Source of the DNA: Jaltomata sinuosa
Taxonomy: Eukaryota; Streptophyta; Magnoliopsida; Solanales; Solanaceae
DNA: 64,000 nucleotides
Direction of reading: 5' to 3'
NCBI GenBank assembly: GCA_003996215.1
Contig: QJPP01004084.1
Span: 519,482-583,481, forward strand
A program made the translations under genes and the position numbers. Each line of letters begins with the position of its first letter. The stretch's first letter is position 1. The notes under the pieces are model-generated. The model made no database searches, had not been told where the DNA came from, and worked only from the letters and a program-made list of their open reading frames with translations. Shown one piece after another: positions 35,926-48,388 of the stretch.

Positions 35926-38398
35926 ATGGCAGAAAAAGTAGTGCATAAATCATGGGTAATTCAGCATAATTTGCATTCTATTTTAGGAATCCTCCTCTTG
36001 GTCTTTCTTTTTGTATCTTTTTATGTTATAGGGGACAATAGTGATGGTTCTAGTATTCTAGCAAATAAGCCTACAAGAGAAAATTCACCCCCTAAGTGTG
36101 ATTTGTTTTCTGGAAGTTGGATTTTTGATAATGTTTCATATCCTCTGTACAAAGAACAACAATGTTCTTTCATGGCTGATGACTTTGCTTGTCACAAGTT
36201 TGGAAGAAAAGACTCAAAATATCATTATTGGAGATGGCAACCTTATGATTGTGATCTTCCAAGGTACAAAAAAGAAAAATCTAGAATTTCATCTTTTTTT
36301 TCTTGAATTTTATTTTGATGTATTTATGTTATAAAAAGTGTAGGTTTAATGGGAAAGCATTGTTGGAGAAGCTAAAAGGGAAGAGGGTGGTGTTTGTTGG
36401 GGATTCATTGAACAAGAACCAATGGGCTTCTATGGTATGCCTAATTGAATCCTCTGGAATTCCATCTCTCAAAACACCTATCTGGAAAGGCAACTTGATC
36501 ACCTTTGAGGTCAAGGTAAGATAGAAAATGATTATTGCTTCTTTCTTTTCAAATCCTCCTATGAGCATTACGTTCATGCATAACTTCCATACCAAGGTTA
36601 GCAGGGTTAATAATATCAGCCCAAATGTTAATTACATTATCTTGACTGTCAACTACAGATTGGTTCAAAATTAGCTTGCCAGTTACCTCATTTGATCTTG
36701 GTTTCCATGGATCAATTTTGTACTTCCATGCAAAGTTTGCCCTTTTTATTGTTATCGGGTACCGACCACCTCTTATCAGAACTGATATGAGGTAATTCTA
36801 TCCGTTAAAGCTTAGGCATATACAAATTAAAAACTCCGCAAGCATTTTTTTTGTGCTGCTGGGTTTTGAACCGTAGTCGCCTATTGGTTTAAGAGAGAGA
36901 TATTCAGCTGAAATAACAAATAGATAAGGGGAAATGAGATCTCCTTGTCTAAGTCCTCTTTTCAGACTTGAAGAAAGATAGTTTAGAACAATTAACAAGA
37001 AAGGAGTATCAATTAGAAGAGAGATGTCTATAAATCATATCAATCTAGAGTTCATTGAACCCCAAATTTCTCATAATGATACACAAGTATGGCCATGAGA
37101 CCCTATAATAGGCCTTAGCCATATCAAGTTTTAGGGCTACATTACCATGAACAGATGTGACAAATGGACGTTTGAGCTGAATTTAGGCAGGTCAAAATGG
37201 GCTGAGTTAAAGTTACTTGGGCTGAAAAATGCTAATATGCTGGTCAGAACCCAAACCGCCCAATTCTTACTAAGTTTTAATTGTTTTCTTTGTTCTTTTA
37301 TAATCTTTTAGTGCCTAATTACTAAAATTGCCTGACTTTTAGATGGTAATTGGTAAGTTATAAAATAATCACTAATATCACTACTAGCTGATATTTTCTT
37401 ACCTTCAAGAAAAATATTTCTTCAGTTGTGAGGCTAAAGTTTTTCATTTCCTACATATTATCAAGGAATACAATGCAACAATTGATTTCTACTGGTCACC
37501 GCTGCTAGTAGAGTCCAATTGCGATGATCCAGTGAACCACCGTATCCGGAATCGAATTATCAGAATTAAGGCAATTGAAAAACATGCCAGGCACTGGAAT
37601 GATGCGGACATTCTCATCTTTGATTCTTTCACCTGGTGGCATGAGCACCAAATGACATTTCTGTAAGTTTATTCCGCGAAAATAAGTACTCCTTTATTTG
37701 AAAGTGACATGATCGTGTAAATATTTTTGATACAGTCTCATATTTCCATGTCATCTTTACACAGATGGGGATCTTTTAATAGCTCTGATGCAATCTACAA
37801 GAAGGTTGGAATGAAGCTGCGCCGCTACGAGATGGCCTTAAGAACATGGTCAGATTGGTTGGAAGTTCAAATTGACAGAAACAGGACAACGTTGTTCTTC
37901 ATGAGCCTCTCTCCTTCTCACAAAAAGTACGATTAGGACTACATTGTTCTGTCACATAAAGATCAGTTCTTTTATTCAAAAAAGAAGAAGAAGATTGATT
38001 AATTTTTTTTATTTCTTTTTGTTGCATGTAGTGCTACAGATTGGGGCATGGGAAATGATCAAACTTGCTATGATGAAACAGAACCAATAACAAGGAAACA
38101 GTATTGGGGAAGTGAAACAGATAGAAAAATGATGGAAATAGCAGAGGCCTCTGTAAATGGGCTGAAGAGAAATGGTTTAGATATACAATATCTCAACATA
38201 ACACAGCTATCAGATTATAGAAAAGAAGGACATCCATCAATTTACAAGAGGAATTGGGTTGCTCCAACAAAAGAGCAAATGAAAACTCCAAGGAGTAATG
38301 ATGATTGTGTACATTGGTGCCTTCCTGGTGTGCCTGATGTTTGGAATCAGATTCTCTATGCCTATATCATGGACTACTCAAGAGAATTTAAGGAATAG
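35926..38398 (+). CDS. Trichome birefringence-like (TBL) protein, probable xylan O-acetyltransferase, five exons
   Basis: The exons are 35926-36263, 36344-36515, 37466-37662, 37765-37926 and 38032-38398. All introns are GT-AG, the frames join cleanly, and the protein is 411 residues, the usual TBL size. There is a short cytosolic N-terminus, a signal-anchor at about residues 17-35, the PMR5N/TBL cysteine region from CDLFSGSW (58-65) to RWQPYDCDLP, the GDS motif at 132-134 (VFVGDSLNKNQW), and the DCVHWCLPG block at 381-389 holding the DxxH motif. In the family the GDS serine and the DxxH Asp/His form the catalytic triad that moves acetyl groups onto cell-wall polysaccharides in the Golgi. The wording of the catalytic and C-terminal blocks is closest, from memory, to the ESK1/TBL29 xylan group. 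Substrate is inferred. All key residues are present and no stop interrupts it. Intron 2 (950 bp) carries an antisense LINE fragment. A polyadenylation-like AATAAAA lies at about 38521. Confidence 0.92.
36560..37170 (-). mobile_element. LINE reverse-transcriptase fragment in TBL intron 2
   Basis: Minus-strand reading gives NVALKLDMAKAYYRVSWPYL near 37150-37080. RGLRQGDLISPYLFVISAEY lies in 36998-36798. These are two conserved blocks of plant LINE reverse transcriptase (the D-MAKA-D-RVSW region and the GLRQGDPLSPYLF region). Several stops and frame changes separate them. It lies wholly inside the intron and is opposite in strand to the host gene. Confidence 0.85.
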
Positions 38399-39060
38399 AG
38401 ATTTTTTTTTGTGTGTGAAATTGTATTTTGCGCATAGAACCCTTGAAATGTATGAAAGAGTGGTAAAAGGCTTTATTAGATTTATAACTTATAATATTTT
38501 TGTGATACCTAAGTGTGAAAAATAAAATGATTAATTTATCTTCGATTCGCTTATATTGGTGTATTTAACTGATCTAAAATATTTATATAGATAGTTCTTA
38601 TCAAGTAATAAGTTGCAACATGTATATCATATTAATTAAGAAGTAATTTACTTTTAAAATACTGCTTATCTTTTCAAGACACGCTACTGATGTCCCGTAA
38701 CCTCTTTACAAAAGTGTCACTGGAGGCAGTTTGCTTATATGGCAATACTAGATTGGCGAGATAAGAGAGAAAGCTTAGAAAGAAGTAAGGTGACTACAAC
38801 CTATGGGGCTTGCCTTCCAGGTAATGACTACACCTCTTACATATCAAATAGATCTTACTCTCAATGGAGTTAGAGAAGAATTTTTCTCTATTGGATTCTC
38901 AGTTAGCTGACTAGAAATTGAATTATCTCGCAGGTCGGATGAAACCACTAGCCTTGGTTACTTCTTTTTAGAAAAGCAAAATCATAAACTGGCCGCAGGA
39001 GTTGATATTCTAAAGCGGGCAAGTAAGATCCAATCTCAAAAATGGTACTAAATAGAATCA
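38399..39060. other. TBL 3' flank and intergenic DNA
   Basis: The first ~140 bases are the likely 3' UTR, with AATAAAA at about 38521. The remainder has no coding frame and no repeat structure that I recognise. Confidence 0.5.
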
Positions 39061-40370
39061 GTGGACATCAAGCATGTCCCCCTCCTCGTCTCCTTGACGG
39101 AAAGTCGTACTACGAATAGAAGGTAAAACACAATAAAAGAGAACGTAAAGAACACATGATGTTTACGTGGAAACCTCCTTGCTCAAGGGAGTAAAACCAC
39201 GACCTACCTCGTAGGATTTTCACCAGCACAATCCACTAAAACAAGAGCGATATTGGATTACAGACTCCGGTAATCCTAAGGTTAACCTCTTAACCCCATC
39301 CCCTGTAATAGAACAACACGAGCCACACTACAATAACTCTATTGTAGCCTATAACGTCAGCTAACTCTACCTGACTCACTTGACCAGCTAACTCTAGTTG
39401 ATACACCACGGCTAACTCTAGCCCACACTTTCACCACGGCTAACTCTAGCCTACAACTCGAATCCACAAGATAAGAGAGGAAGATTAAACACCTACAGAA
39501 GCTTCTCAAAATGAGGAGTAGATTTACAATGAAGAGCAAAAGACAAAGATTCAACAATCTAGACCTAAAGACATATTCAGTTGTAGCAAGCTAGTCCTTT
39601 GGTTGTTGAAGCTTTGCCTTGTTGGACACCTTGGTGGCTTTGTAGATAAAGAGAGACAATATTTGATGATGAGAAAGATTAGTTTTTATCTCTTGGTGTG
39701 TTGAATGTATATGGAGGATTAGAGAGGTGAAAACCTTGACCATTGGACAAAGAAGGGGACCGCAACAACTTTTCTGCAGTGCTGTATTTCTGGCACAGTG
39801 GCAGCAGCTTTACAGCTGTAAGGGTTGACTGTGAGAGAGAAGGACCTGATGTGTACCTGGTTCCTCATCAGGTTTGTCAATCATCAGAACATAACCATAG
39901 TAGTTTCATCAAATCCCTTTGAATCATTACTTTCTCTCATATCTTTACAACCGTGAGAGTTGACTCAGATAGATGGATCGGCTTGGTGCACGTACCTGGT
40001 CCCTCATTTGGTCTCTACCAAATAAGAAACCTTAGCAGCTTTTCTGCAGCTTTGTCACGGTTGACAGTATCTTTACAACTGTGCAACTATGAGAGTTGAC
40101 TCATATGGATCGGCCTGGTGCGCATACCTGGTCCCTATGAAAGAAGATCCCCCTGAGAGATAGTTCCTCTTGAATGAACATTCCCCCTTGAATGATCATT
40201 TCAATTATACAACTTGTTCACTTGTTCTCCCTGAGATCTTGATTCCCATGTTCCTCCTGAGATCGGCTTGGTGCGTGTCTGGTCCCTCGACAGGTTTGCC
40301 AAATCATCAAAACAAAGCATAGTATCGTAGTAACTATGCATCATCAGTCTAGATATTGAAGAGTCTAGAT
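39060..40370. repeat. Retrotransposon-like non-coding repeat tract
   Basis: It starts with a stretch (TTTACGTGGAAACCTCCTTG ... CCACGACC) that I recall as a dispersed repeat in nightshade genomes. It then has degenerate short repeats: CTAACTCTA phrases at 39360-39450, and several copies of a GGCTTGGTGC...CCTGGTCCCTC phrase at about 39850, 39980, 40105 and 40263. No coding domain is present. Probably the non-coding part of a decayed LTR element. Confidence 0.5.
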
Positions 40371-40740
40371 ACTTAGAGAGTTAGATATTTGTAGTAGATG
40401 ATAAAATAGTCTAGATCTTGTAGTATCTAGAATCATCCCTTCATAAGTATAAATAGGGATGACCTTAGTCATTTGTAATCAACCCAAACAAAGTCAATGC
40501 AAAGAAATTCAAGAAGCCTTCTCCATAACCAAATTATTCTTTCATAGCTTCCTCTTCTTTAGTTGAATCTTTCGATTTTAGTTAACGATCTTGGGCTAGC
40601 AGAAGATTTTCGTAATTGTACCTTTCTTCTGCTATTTCTCTACAGTTGGTTATCCTCTAAGTATAAGTTGTCTTTTACCATATTTAAAAATGATAAATAA
40701 ATCAATTACATTTGAGAATAATTCATGGAGTGCTTCTTTC
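40371..40740 (+). repeat. Possible LTR fragment with TATA box
   Basis: TATAAATA at 40448-40455 sits in AGTATAAATAGGGATGACC, about 140 bp into a TCTAGAT-rich stretch with repeated TCTAGATA-type phrases. A polypyrimidine-rich stretch with TTCTTCTGCTATTTCTCTACAG follows. This resembles the U3-R-U5 arrangement of a Ty1/copia LTR. No second LTR or internal coding part was seen, so it would be a fragment or solo LTR. Confidence 0.4.
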
Positions 40741-42674
40741 AGAGTTGAACTTTCGCTCGTCCAAGTTTCCATAAAAACTGAAATTGTTAAATAATTTCTA
40801 ATTAAAAAAGTTAGAAGTAATAAATAAAGAAGAGTATCAGAAATTTGTAATCATCTCATTTTAAAATTTAAGTTGTCAGAGTGAATACACTTTTATTATT
40901 TAATTATATATTTAATACGCTCCTTATGTGTGTGCCTGATTCTTTTTCATGGGCCAAACACATAAAAGTTCTTTTGGATAATAAGTGACGGAAAGTCTGG
41001 AATTAGAATTTCTCTGCTCCAATTCCATGTTAAATTTTTTTTTCCTTGGGTTAAAATAAAGGAATTCTTACACAAATATACCTCCCAACAAAAAAAATCA
41101 GTTAATGGCCGCATGTATATGTATCTATATTGTATAAATAGTATATAATCGTGTATATATAACGTATAACTATTTATAAGAGATGTATATACATCCATAT
41201 ATGATGTTATACAATATTAATACATTGTTATATAATATATATGCAATGTATCTATATTGTATAAATAGAGTATAACCGTGTGTACATGATGTATAAATAA
41301 TGTATCCACACTATTATACACAAAATCAAATGAAGACTGAAAAAATGATCATTGATTCTAATATTAATTTAATGAGATAACAAATTTACCGGAACAAATA
41401 TAAAAAAAAATTTAAATTTTAAGAGTGGGAGAGAGAAAACTAAGAGTGGAGACCAGATCTTGGGTCATTTTCGATAATTAGCTAATAATTAGGCCATTTT
41501 TGGTTAAAACAATGACTGAAGGGCAGTTTGACTCATTCCCTTTTATTTTCTCTAAAATAAATCCAAAACTTAGCTCATGAGATAATGATGATTCAAAATT
41601 ATGTTAGGAGACAATAACCTATTTACTCGACTAATGTGAGATGCTTAACACTCTCTGCACGTCCAAAATTGGACATCTCAAGCATTGGCAACGCAACATG
41701 AGGACCCAATGAGTAAACCAAGAATGAGAATAGGCCTGAATTTGATAAGATCACGTTCATCCCGAATCTACTAATTCTAAATTCTGAATTCTAAATTCAA
41801 ACTGTACCTACTATATATATATATATTTTTTTTTTCTTTCAATCAACATAGTACAATTAATATTCTTTTGTCTATTATTGCAACATTGAGCCAAAATACA
41901 ATGTAATATCCCATCACAAGCAGTGAGATAGCTATATATATAGGCTTTGATTAAGTATATATGGATGAACGAGCATCTCCAGAAAAGTATTCTTTAAAAT
42001 CTTTCAAAGACAGAGAATGCAAAATGACATTTTCATAAAGCTACATTTTGTATGTTAAATATAATGAAAAGAAGAATTTGGAACCACATGCGAATTCATA
42101 ATTTAAAAGTTTGTAGAATCGGACAATCACCTCAACAATATATATAATAATAATAATTGCGTTCACAATCAACTATTTCCTAGAAATTACTAATACAAAT
42201 ACAGAGTCTCTGAGCAAAAGCTGTTGGGTTCACGTGAACCCATGAGTTATAATGTAGACCCGCCTATGCTTGTTACCTCCATCACGAGCGTAGTTATCAG
42301 GTGATGTTCAAGCTAACTTGGATGCACTTGGACTATTTCATAGAGTACTTATTACCTTCCTAGCTTTGGATTCACAGACAACACTAGCTTCTGCCATCAC
42401 TAATTCAGATTCGCTGCCATCCAAATTCTTCATGAGAGTAGAGATTACAAAGGAAAAGAGACGACTAGCTTATTAGTAAGTACAATTATTACTTGAAATT
42501 AGAAAAATGAAGAGTACAAACGTTGCTGCTTTAGATTTCTAAGTAAAAGAAAGTTGCTTCAACTGAAGAATATAAATAACTATCTCAAACGGGAAGAGAG
42601 AACTCGAGCAGGGGTGTATTAACGCATGACACACATACATTAATTAGTTATACAGCTAGCGGCACAAGACAAAC
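40741..42674. other. AT-rich intergenic tract downstream of the NLR pseudogene
   Basis: No confident gene. A GTATCTATATTGTATAAATA phrase occurs at about 41117 and again at about 41248 in a TATA-rich tract. A possible last small exon of the NLR gene lies on the minus strand near 42435-42340, with MKNLDGSESELVMAEA then a GT donor or a stop (TGA) a few codons later. It is acid-rich like the tails of some related NLRs, but unproven. Confidence 0.45.
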
Positions 42675-45600
42675 CTTAGAATTGAACCTCTGTTGTATCC
42701 ATTTATTCAGACCATCTACTTTCACCTCAATATCAATGTTCACCTTTTTGAGACTTGGTGTACTCACAGATCCCTGTTGGACAAACATCTTCATTTCAGG
42801 GCAGCGATCAATCTACACTTGTCTGAGGAATGGAAATTCAAGAGCATGCTTTGTCAAAACGAAATGCCCCAGCTTAGGCAACCCTCCAAGCTGCAGCTCT
42901 TCCAACCGGGGAAATAAAGGCTCATTAGTCATTTCTTCTCCTTGTTGTTCCTCTTCTCGAATCACTTCTTCTATTGATGGACAGTCTCTTATATCTAGTA
43001 TTCGAAGATTCAGAACACTTCTGGCCACTGATGGAGACATCAAGTTTCTCAATTTTCCACAATTCCACACTTTTATTATTTCAAGTTTGCTGAAGTAGCC
43101 TGTTGGAAGTTGGTGAGAGCATAGAGCAGTTATGCTTTCAGCCCACCAAATTTGTAGCTCTTCCAGGCTGGGATAAGAAACCTACAAATGTTGAAAGCTT
43201 TGTACTTCTGTAAGGGATACAAATTTAATATAGCGTCAAATACAAATCGAAATATGAACCATATCTCATCTTACATGCATCAAGGTAACAGGAAGTGAAA
43301 CACTTAGATTTTTTACTTCATGAAATTTACTCCAAGTACAAACAAACAATAACATATCATGGTTTCGTGGCTTTTAACATAGAGGCAAATTTAGAATTTG
43401 AAGTTGACAAACCTCAAATTACTATACAACAATAATTCGATACACAATTAAATATTTATAGATATTTAAATGGATTCCTCAATACAAATTCAAGGTTTAG
43501 ACAACAACTACTGTCAAAACTAAATGAACTTAATTTATAATCATATTATATTAAAAGTAGGAAGCTTCAAAGTAGCAAAGTTGGATTACCATATTACTCC
43601 TACACTAAATACTATTTTTATATTTTTTATACTAAAATTGTACATAATAATGTTGTACAATAATCAATCAGATAAATGGGTATAGGTACGATTAATTTCC
43701 TATAATTAGTGCAGCCTATTCAATATCTTAGAATTGCTTTTTCATCTTCCTAAACCTGTCCACTATTCAATGTTTTTGTTGCTTTTCAACTTCCTTAGAA
43801 TTCTTTTTCAATTTCCTATACATATTCAATGTCTTGGTGTTCTTTTCAACTTCTAACTCCAAAATTTTAAAACCTTATAAATTGCCAAGCCTAAGTATTG
43901 AGGCATTGCAGATCCCTTGGTGTTCACTTCTGGTTCTAGGAGTTTTAATACATCTCTTCCTTCTCTTTTTGTTATTGCATGTACACTACTATGCTTTCAC
44001 ATAAATGCCTCTGTAATTCATTACAAGTTACAAATAGTAGAGATTAAAGAAAGATGGTAAGATCACTTATTTGTTAGTTTACATTTGTTGTACTCCTACA
44101 TTCTAATATCCGTGGAAAAGATGTACACGTATGTACATTTATTTTTATTTCTAGCTTAATCTGTTTTCCTTTTCTTTTTTTTTAATTTGAAGATTTTTGA
44201 GGTGGCTAGACCTTGATCCGGGATGAGATCGGCTGGGACGAGAAGATTTCAAGAGTCACAACTACTCGTGGAATAGACAAATAAAGGACGTGGATGGATG
44301 GCCATAGTACGATGCATTACTTGGCCAGTCATTCTTTTCCTTGAAGTTTAGTGAATAAAGTATCTAGGTAAGAATTTTTTTGTAAATAATAGTAAAAAAT
44401 AGATATTAAGTAAAGATCTTTAATGCTCAACAGCTCAAGTAAAAGGTAAAATTTTAATTCATAAAAAACCTCCAAATAAAAACTGATTCTTTTTCTTTTT
44501 CATGATATAAGCATACCTTTTCATCAAAAAGAGGATTTGAGTCAGTGATGGTGTTGTTGGATGTAGGCCAGAGATTTTGGAACTCCGGTAATTTGCAGAA
44601 GCACATTCTTCATAACTGAGGGAACTCAATGACCTCAACAGTGTTACTGCAAAAGTGAGTGAAGCATTCCAGGAATTGAAGGTTTATGGAATATAAATTG
44701 GGGAACTTGATTACTTGGTTATGTGTCCTCCGAGAGATCTCCTCATCATCATCATCATCAGGGAAAGCTACTGTAGAACTCCCTCCATCCAAGGACACAC
44801 CAAAAAGATACTGTAGACGATGACAACCGCTTACAAACAGTCTTTCGAGTTTGGGGAACGGAATATTATTCTGACAGTGGATCTTCAATAAATGTGTCAG
44901 TGAATCACAACCAGCCAGGTAGAGATCTTTCATGTTCTGAAATCCATCCAATAGCAACTCGGTCAGCACATTCTTGGAGCCCTCTCCGGTTGAATGTACA
45001 AGTTCGCTCTTCCTCAACAGGTGGCAGATCCAATCACTCAATGGGGTAGTCTTGGTGACCTCCAGAGAGATATTTATGTCGTAAATATCCATGGTTGAAG
45101 TCGGTCCACTACCCACTTTAAGAGCGTACCGTGTCAACTTTGAGGGAAAACCCAAGTTACTGTAAATCACATCTCCGGAACATTGACTTAATGTCAGTGC
45201 AGTCAATCTCGACAAGGATTCCAGCTCCCTCAAGGTGGAAAAACTACAATTTTTCACTCCCATCATATGTAGTTCCTCCAACCGAACTAGTCTTGCTAAG
45301 ACCCCCGGTGAAATCCTTTTAAGTTCTTCTCCATGCTTATAATTCGAAAACTCTAACATGATTAGATTGGTTAATTTTCCTATCTCCACTGGCAGCTCCT
45401 CTAAGTGAGAACATCTGATGCTGAGAATTTCTAAAGTGCCAAGTCCGCCAATAAATGATATGCCATCCAACCTTAAATTAATGAGAGATAGCGTCCGCAG
45501 ATTTGACAACAACTGAACAGATGATGGAAAAGGAAGAATGGTGTTCTTATATCTGTCTCTCCTTAGGCTTAAGACATTGAGTTTGCTCATTCCATCAAAA

Positions 45601-47251
45601 AAATCATCCTGCAATTTGAATGGCTCTTTAATACAACTTTTTAACATTAGAAGCTTCAATCTTGGACAAAATATTGGTCTAGGAAGCTCATCAAATTTAT
45701 TTGCAACAATTGATATGTGACTGTATTGCGCGTAAGAGTTTCTTCTTGGGAACTATTCCGAGTTCAAATCGTGGCAATACCATAAATATAAGCTTGCCCT
45801 CAGACGCAATATTTATGGCCACGTCACGGACCACATCATGCATTTTGAAATAGGTTTTGTTTGAACCTTGGGATAACAAGAAACGATCTTTCAATGTTTC
45901 TAACAGATGACACACCCTCTTTCTTGCTTCTTCTATATTTTTAATTTCCGAAAAGATGCCAAGCCCCATTCCATATTTAAGTAATTCTTCAGGACAGATA
46001 TCACTATCTTCCTCGAACAAGGAACAAAGCAAAAAAAGGTACCTGGCTTCATCACTTTCCAAGTAATCACAGCTTAGCCTCAGAGATTGGTACACATTTG
46101 TGTGCACCCCTGGGATATTTCTGGGTGCTGCTATTTGTAATTGTACAAGGGCATCCTCCCATGAAGGCTTGCTTTTATTCTTTAGTGCTCCTGCAACTGT
46201 AATAATTGCTAGCGGCAGCCCTTTGCATTCCTTGGCAACATCTTTTGCTATGTGATGAAGAGAAGGATCGTCAACTGAATTACCGGCTTTCTGCCTGAAA
46301 AGAATCCATGCTTCGTTATCAGATAAGGTTCCAACTTCCATGATCTTCTGAGCCTCCATAGCTTCACAAACATCTCGGAGACGCGTTGTCAATGCCACTT
46401 TGCACCGATGGTTGTGGTTGCTACCACTGGGAATTCCCAAGTTTCTCTAGATCATGAAGAGCCTCCCAAACATCATCCAAGATTATAAGGACGCTGTCCT
46501 GACCCATTAACCTAGAACACAGCTGATCTCCACGTCACAAATTGTCCCCTTGCAACGTCAGACCAACTTCTCCTGCGATCTCACCCTGAATTCTTTTCAA
46601 GTCAGGTTTCTGACTGACAGTTACCATAACAACCTCATCAAAGAACCTTTCTTTTTTCACCCTTGCTCTTATTTTCTTAGCCAGTGTTGTCTTACCAACA
46701 CCACCCATACCACATATCCCAATAATAGTGACCCTCTCATCTCTCAAAGCTGCCATGAACTCTTCCTCTTTCAGTTTTCTGGAGTCAAACTCCTCACCAC
46801 TGTTACTAGGTATCGCTTCAATTTCTACTGCAGGTGGTGCAGTATGTGAGAAATCAACATAATCTTTTCCATCAGTTTGAAGTTCAATCACCTCCAGAGT
46901 AATTCTCTTAGCTCTCCTGCTCAGCGAGTAACGTGACTTCAAGTTTGGACACCAACCATAGAAACAGCCTCTTTCAACGTCAGCTCTACCTCGCAGTATG
47001 CTTGCCACATCTGCAGTAGTCGTATTAACACTAGTTAACCAAGATTCAATGTTAGGTGAAATGACTTGTAAGTTTCTCCGGGCAACCTCAGCTCCTTGCT
47101 GCACTCCACTTCTGATATTCTCCAGCTTATCAGATTCTTTATCCAGAGATTTGATGTTGCTCTTGTAGTAAAACAAATATCCAATCTCTTGCACAACCGG
47201 CTGGATCAAGCAATCTATGAATTTTCCCACAACATTAGATAAGATATACAT
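42675..47251 (-). pseudogene. CC-NB-ARC-LRR (RPS2/RPS5-like class) resistance gene, disabled
   Basis: Intracellular immune receptor type. Exon 1 is 47251-44517 and exon 2 is 43181-42675, with a GT-AG intron of 1335 bp. Together they give about 1,080 codons, a normal CNL length. The coiled-coil region covers about residues 1-110 and includes GWCPNLKSRYSLSRRA. P-loop GMGGVGKTT is at 181-189. Kinase-2 (LIILDDVW), GLPLAI and the MHD motif (KMHDVVRDVA) follow, then leucine-rich repeats to the end. Lesions: TGA stop at 46535-46537, a 1-nt insertion near 46438, a 1-nt insertion in an A run near 45740, TGA at 44610-44612, and TAG at 42813-42815. Between the lesions the domains are well preserved, so decay may be recent, or some lesions could be assembly errors. 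A partial paralogue lies at 61148-62598. Confidence 0.9.
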
Positions 47252-48388
47252 AGCTATCTCCAGAGTTCAGTAATAAGCCTTTTTTCAACACTGAAGTCTG
47301 AACTCTGCTATTGTTTTTTTGTCTTTTGCTAATTCTCTCTTTTTGACTGGTTTGCTTAGTTACTGGAAAGTAAAGGTGATGAATTTGGTATGAAAATGAA
47401 AGCTGAAAGAGTGTCAATGTAGAATTTGGGATGAAAATGAAAGCTCAAAGAGCGGCAATGTTGAATTTCGTATGAAAAGGAAAGAGTAGCAGTGTTGGAG
47501 AATTTGGTGTGAAAATGAAAGATTTAGAATAGCAATGTAGAATGTGATATGAAAAAACATCAAAGAGAGGCAATGGAGAATTTGGTTGTTTTCTTCCAAG
47601 AAGAGGATGAATGGGGTCAAAATGATAGCATTAAAGTGGGAGTGTTGATTATCTAACATTGTAAAGTCTTAAAGTAGTGAAGATCTGATTCCATCTCTTG
47701 CTTCACTCAAACTCATGTAAGGACTTAGCAATGGCAGACATTGTAAAGAAGAAAAAAGGGAAAAGTTACTGTTTCTTTTCGGAATTTTCCATTTGCTTGC
47801 CAAGTACTCAAACATCAGACTTTGTCCTTACATTCTCTCAAACTTTTAACAAAGTATTTCCCTTCCAGTTTAATAGAAATGACTACAGATGTTTTTTTAG
47901 AGTAATTTACACTACGACCAAATGGCACCATAAAGAATTGGAATGAGAAAATAATCAGACAGTCCATTTCTTCACTATGACCACACAAAACATAACTCAT
48001 TACTTTCCAGGCTTAAATTAAATTGTCTACATCAACACCCGAGCATTAAGAATGTGACCTCCTGAATGCACTTAGGAAAACTGATTATCTGGTCTGAGGC
48101 TAGCTTCCATTTTTATAGAAAAAGGTAAACTTTCATTTTAATGTGACTATAAAATCAACTACTTTCTTGTTTGATCTGCTGGGCTAAAATTGAACTTTCA
48201 CGCGGACCTGCATCCGGACCTAGAATTCCAAATATGCATCAATAAATTGAGCTAACCATTTCAATGTGCTTTTATTGTTTATTGCTCGAGCTTAGCTTTA
48301 AGAAGTTGAAAATTATATCTTATTTGTGCTAAATTAACTTGGGGAAAATCCTGAAGCCAGGCAGTCTTGACCTCTTTATTCATGAAGA
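47252..48388. other. 5' flank of the NLR pseudogene
   Basis: It holds six ~40-bp imperfect repeats (47381-47584, listed separately) and AT-rich DNA upstream. No convincing ORF; the 47414-47659 minus-strand frame is the translation of the repeat array. Confidence 0.55.
47381..47584. repeat. ~40-bp tandem repeats upstream of the NLR start
   Basis: Six imperfect units, phased by AATTT/AATGT at 47381, 47423, 47464, 47501, 47541 and 47579. They share GAATTTGGTATGAAAATGAA and AGCAATG phrases. They lie 130-333 bases upstream of the NLR ATG (minus strand), in the likely promoter or 5' UTR. Confidence 0.85.

Noticed and set aside
44180..44350. Possible extra exon in the NLR intron (GGTGGCTAGACCTTGATCCG region)
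   Set aside because: Slightly more GC-rich than its surroundings, but stops in all frames that I followed and no motif.
46430..46540. An intron to explain the break between the two NB-ARC frames of the NLR
   Set aside because: The kinase-2 block LIILDDVW and its continuation are encoded straight across the gap. A stop plus a 1-nt insertion explain it, and no coding sequence is left to splice out.
47698..47946. 82-aa ORF on the plus strand upstream of the NLR
   Set aside because: Low-complexity Lys/Phe-rich composition and no recognisable domain.
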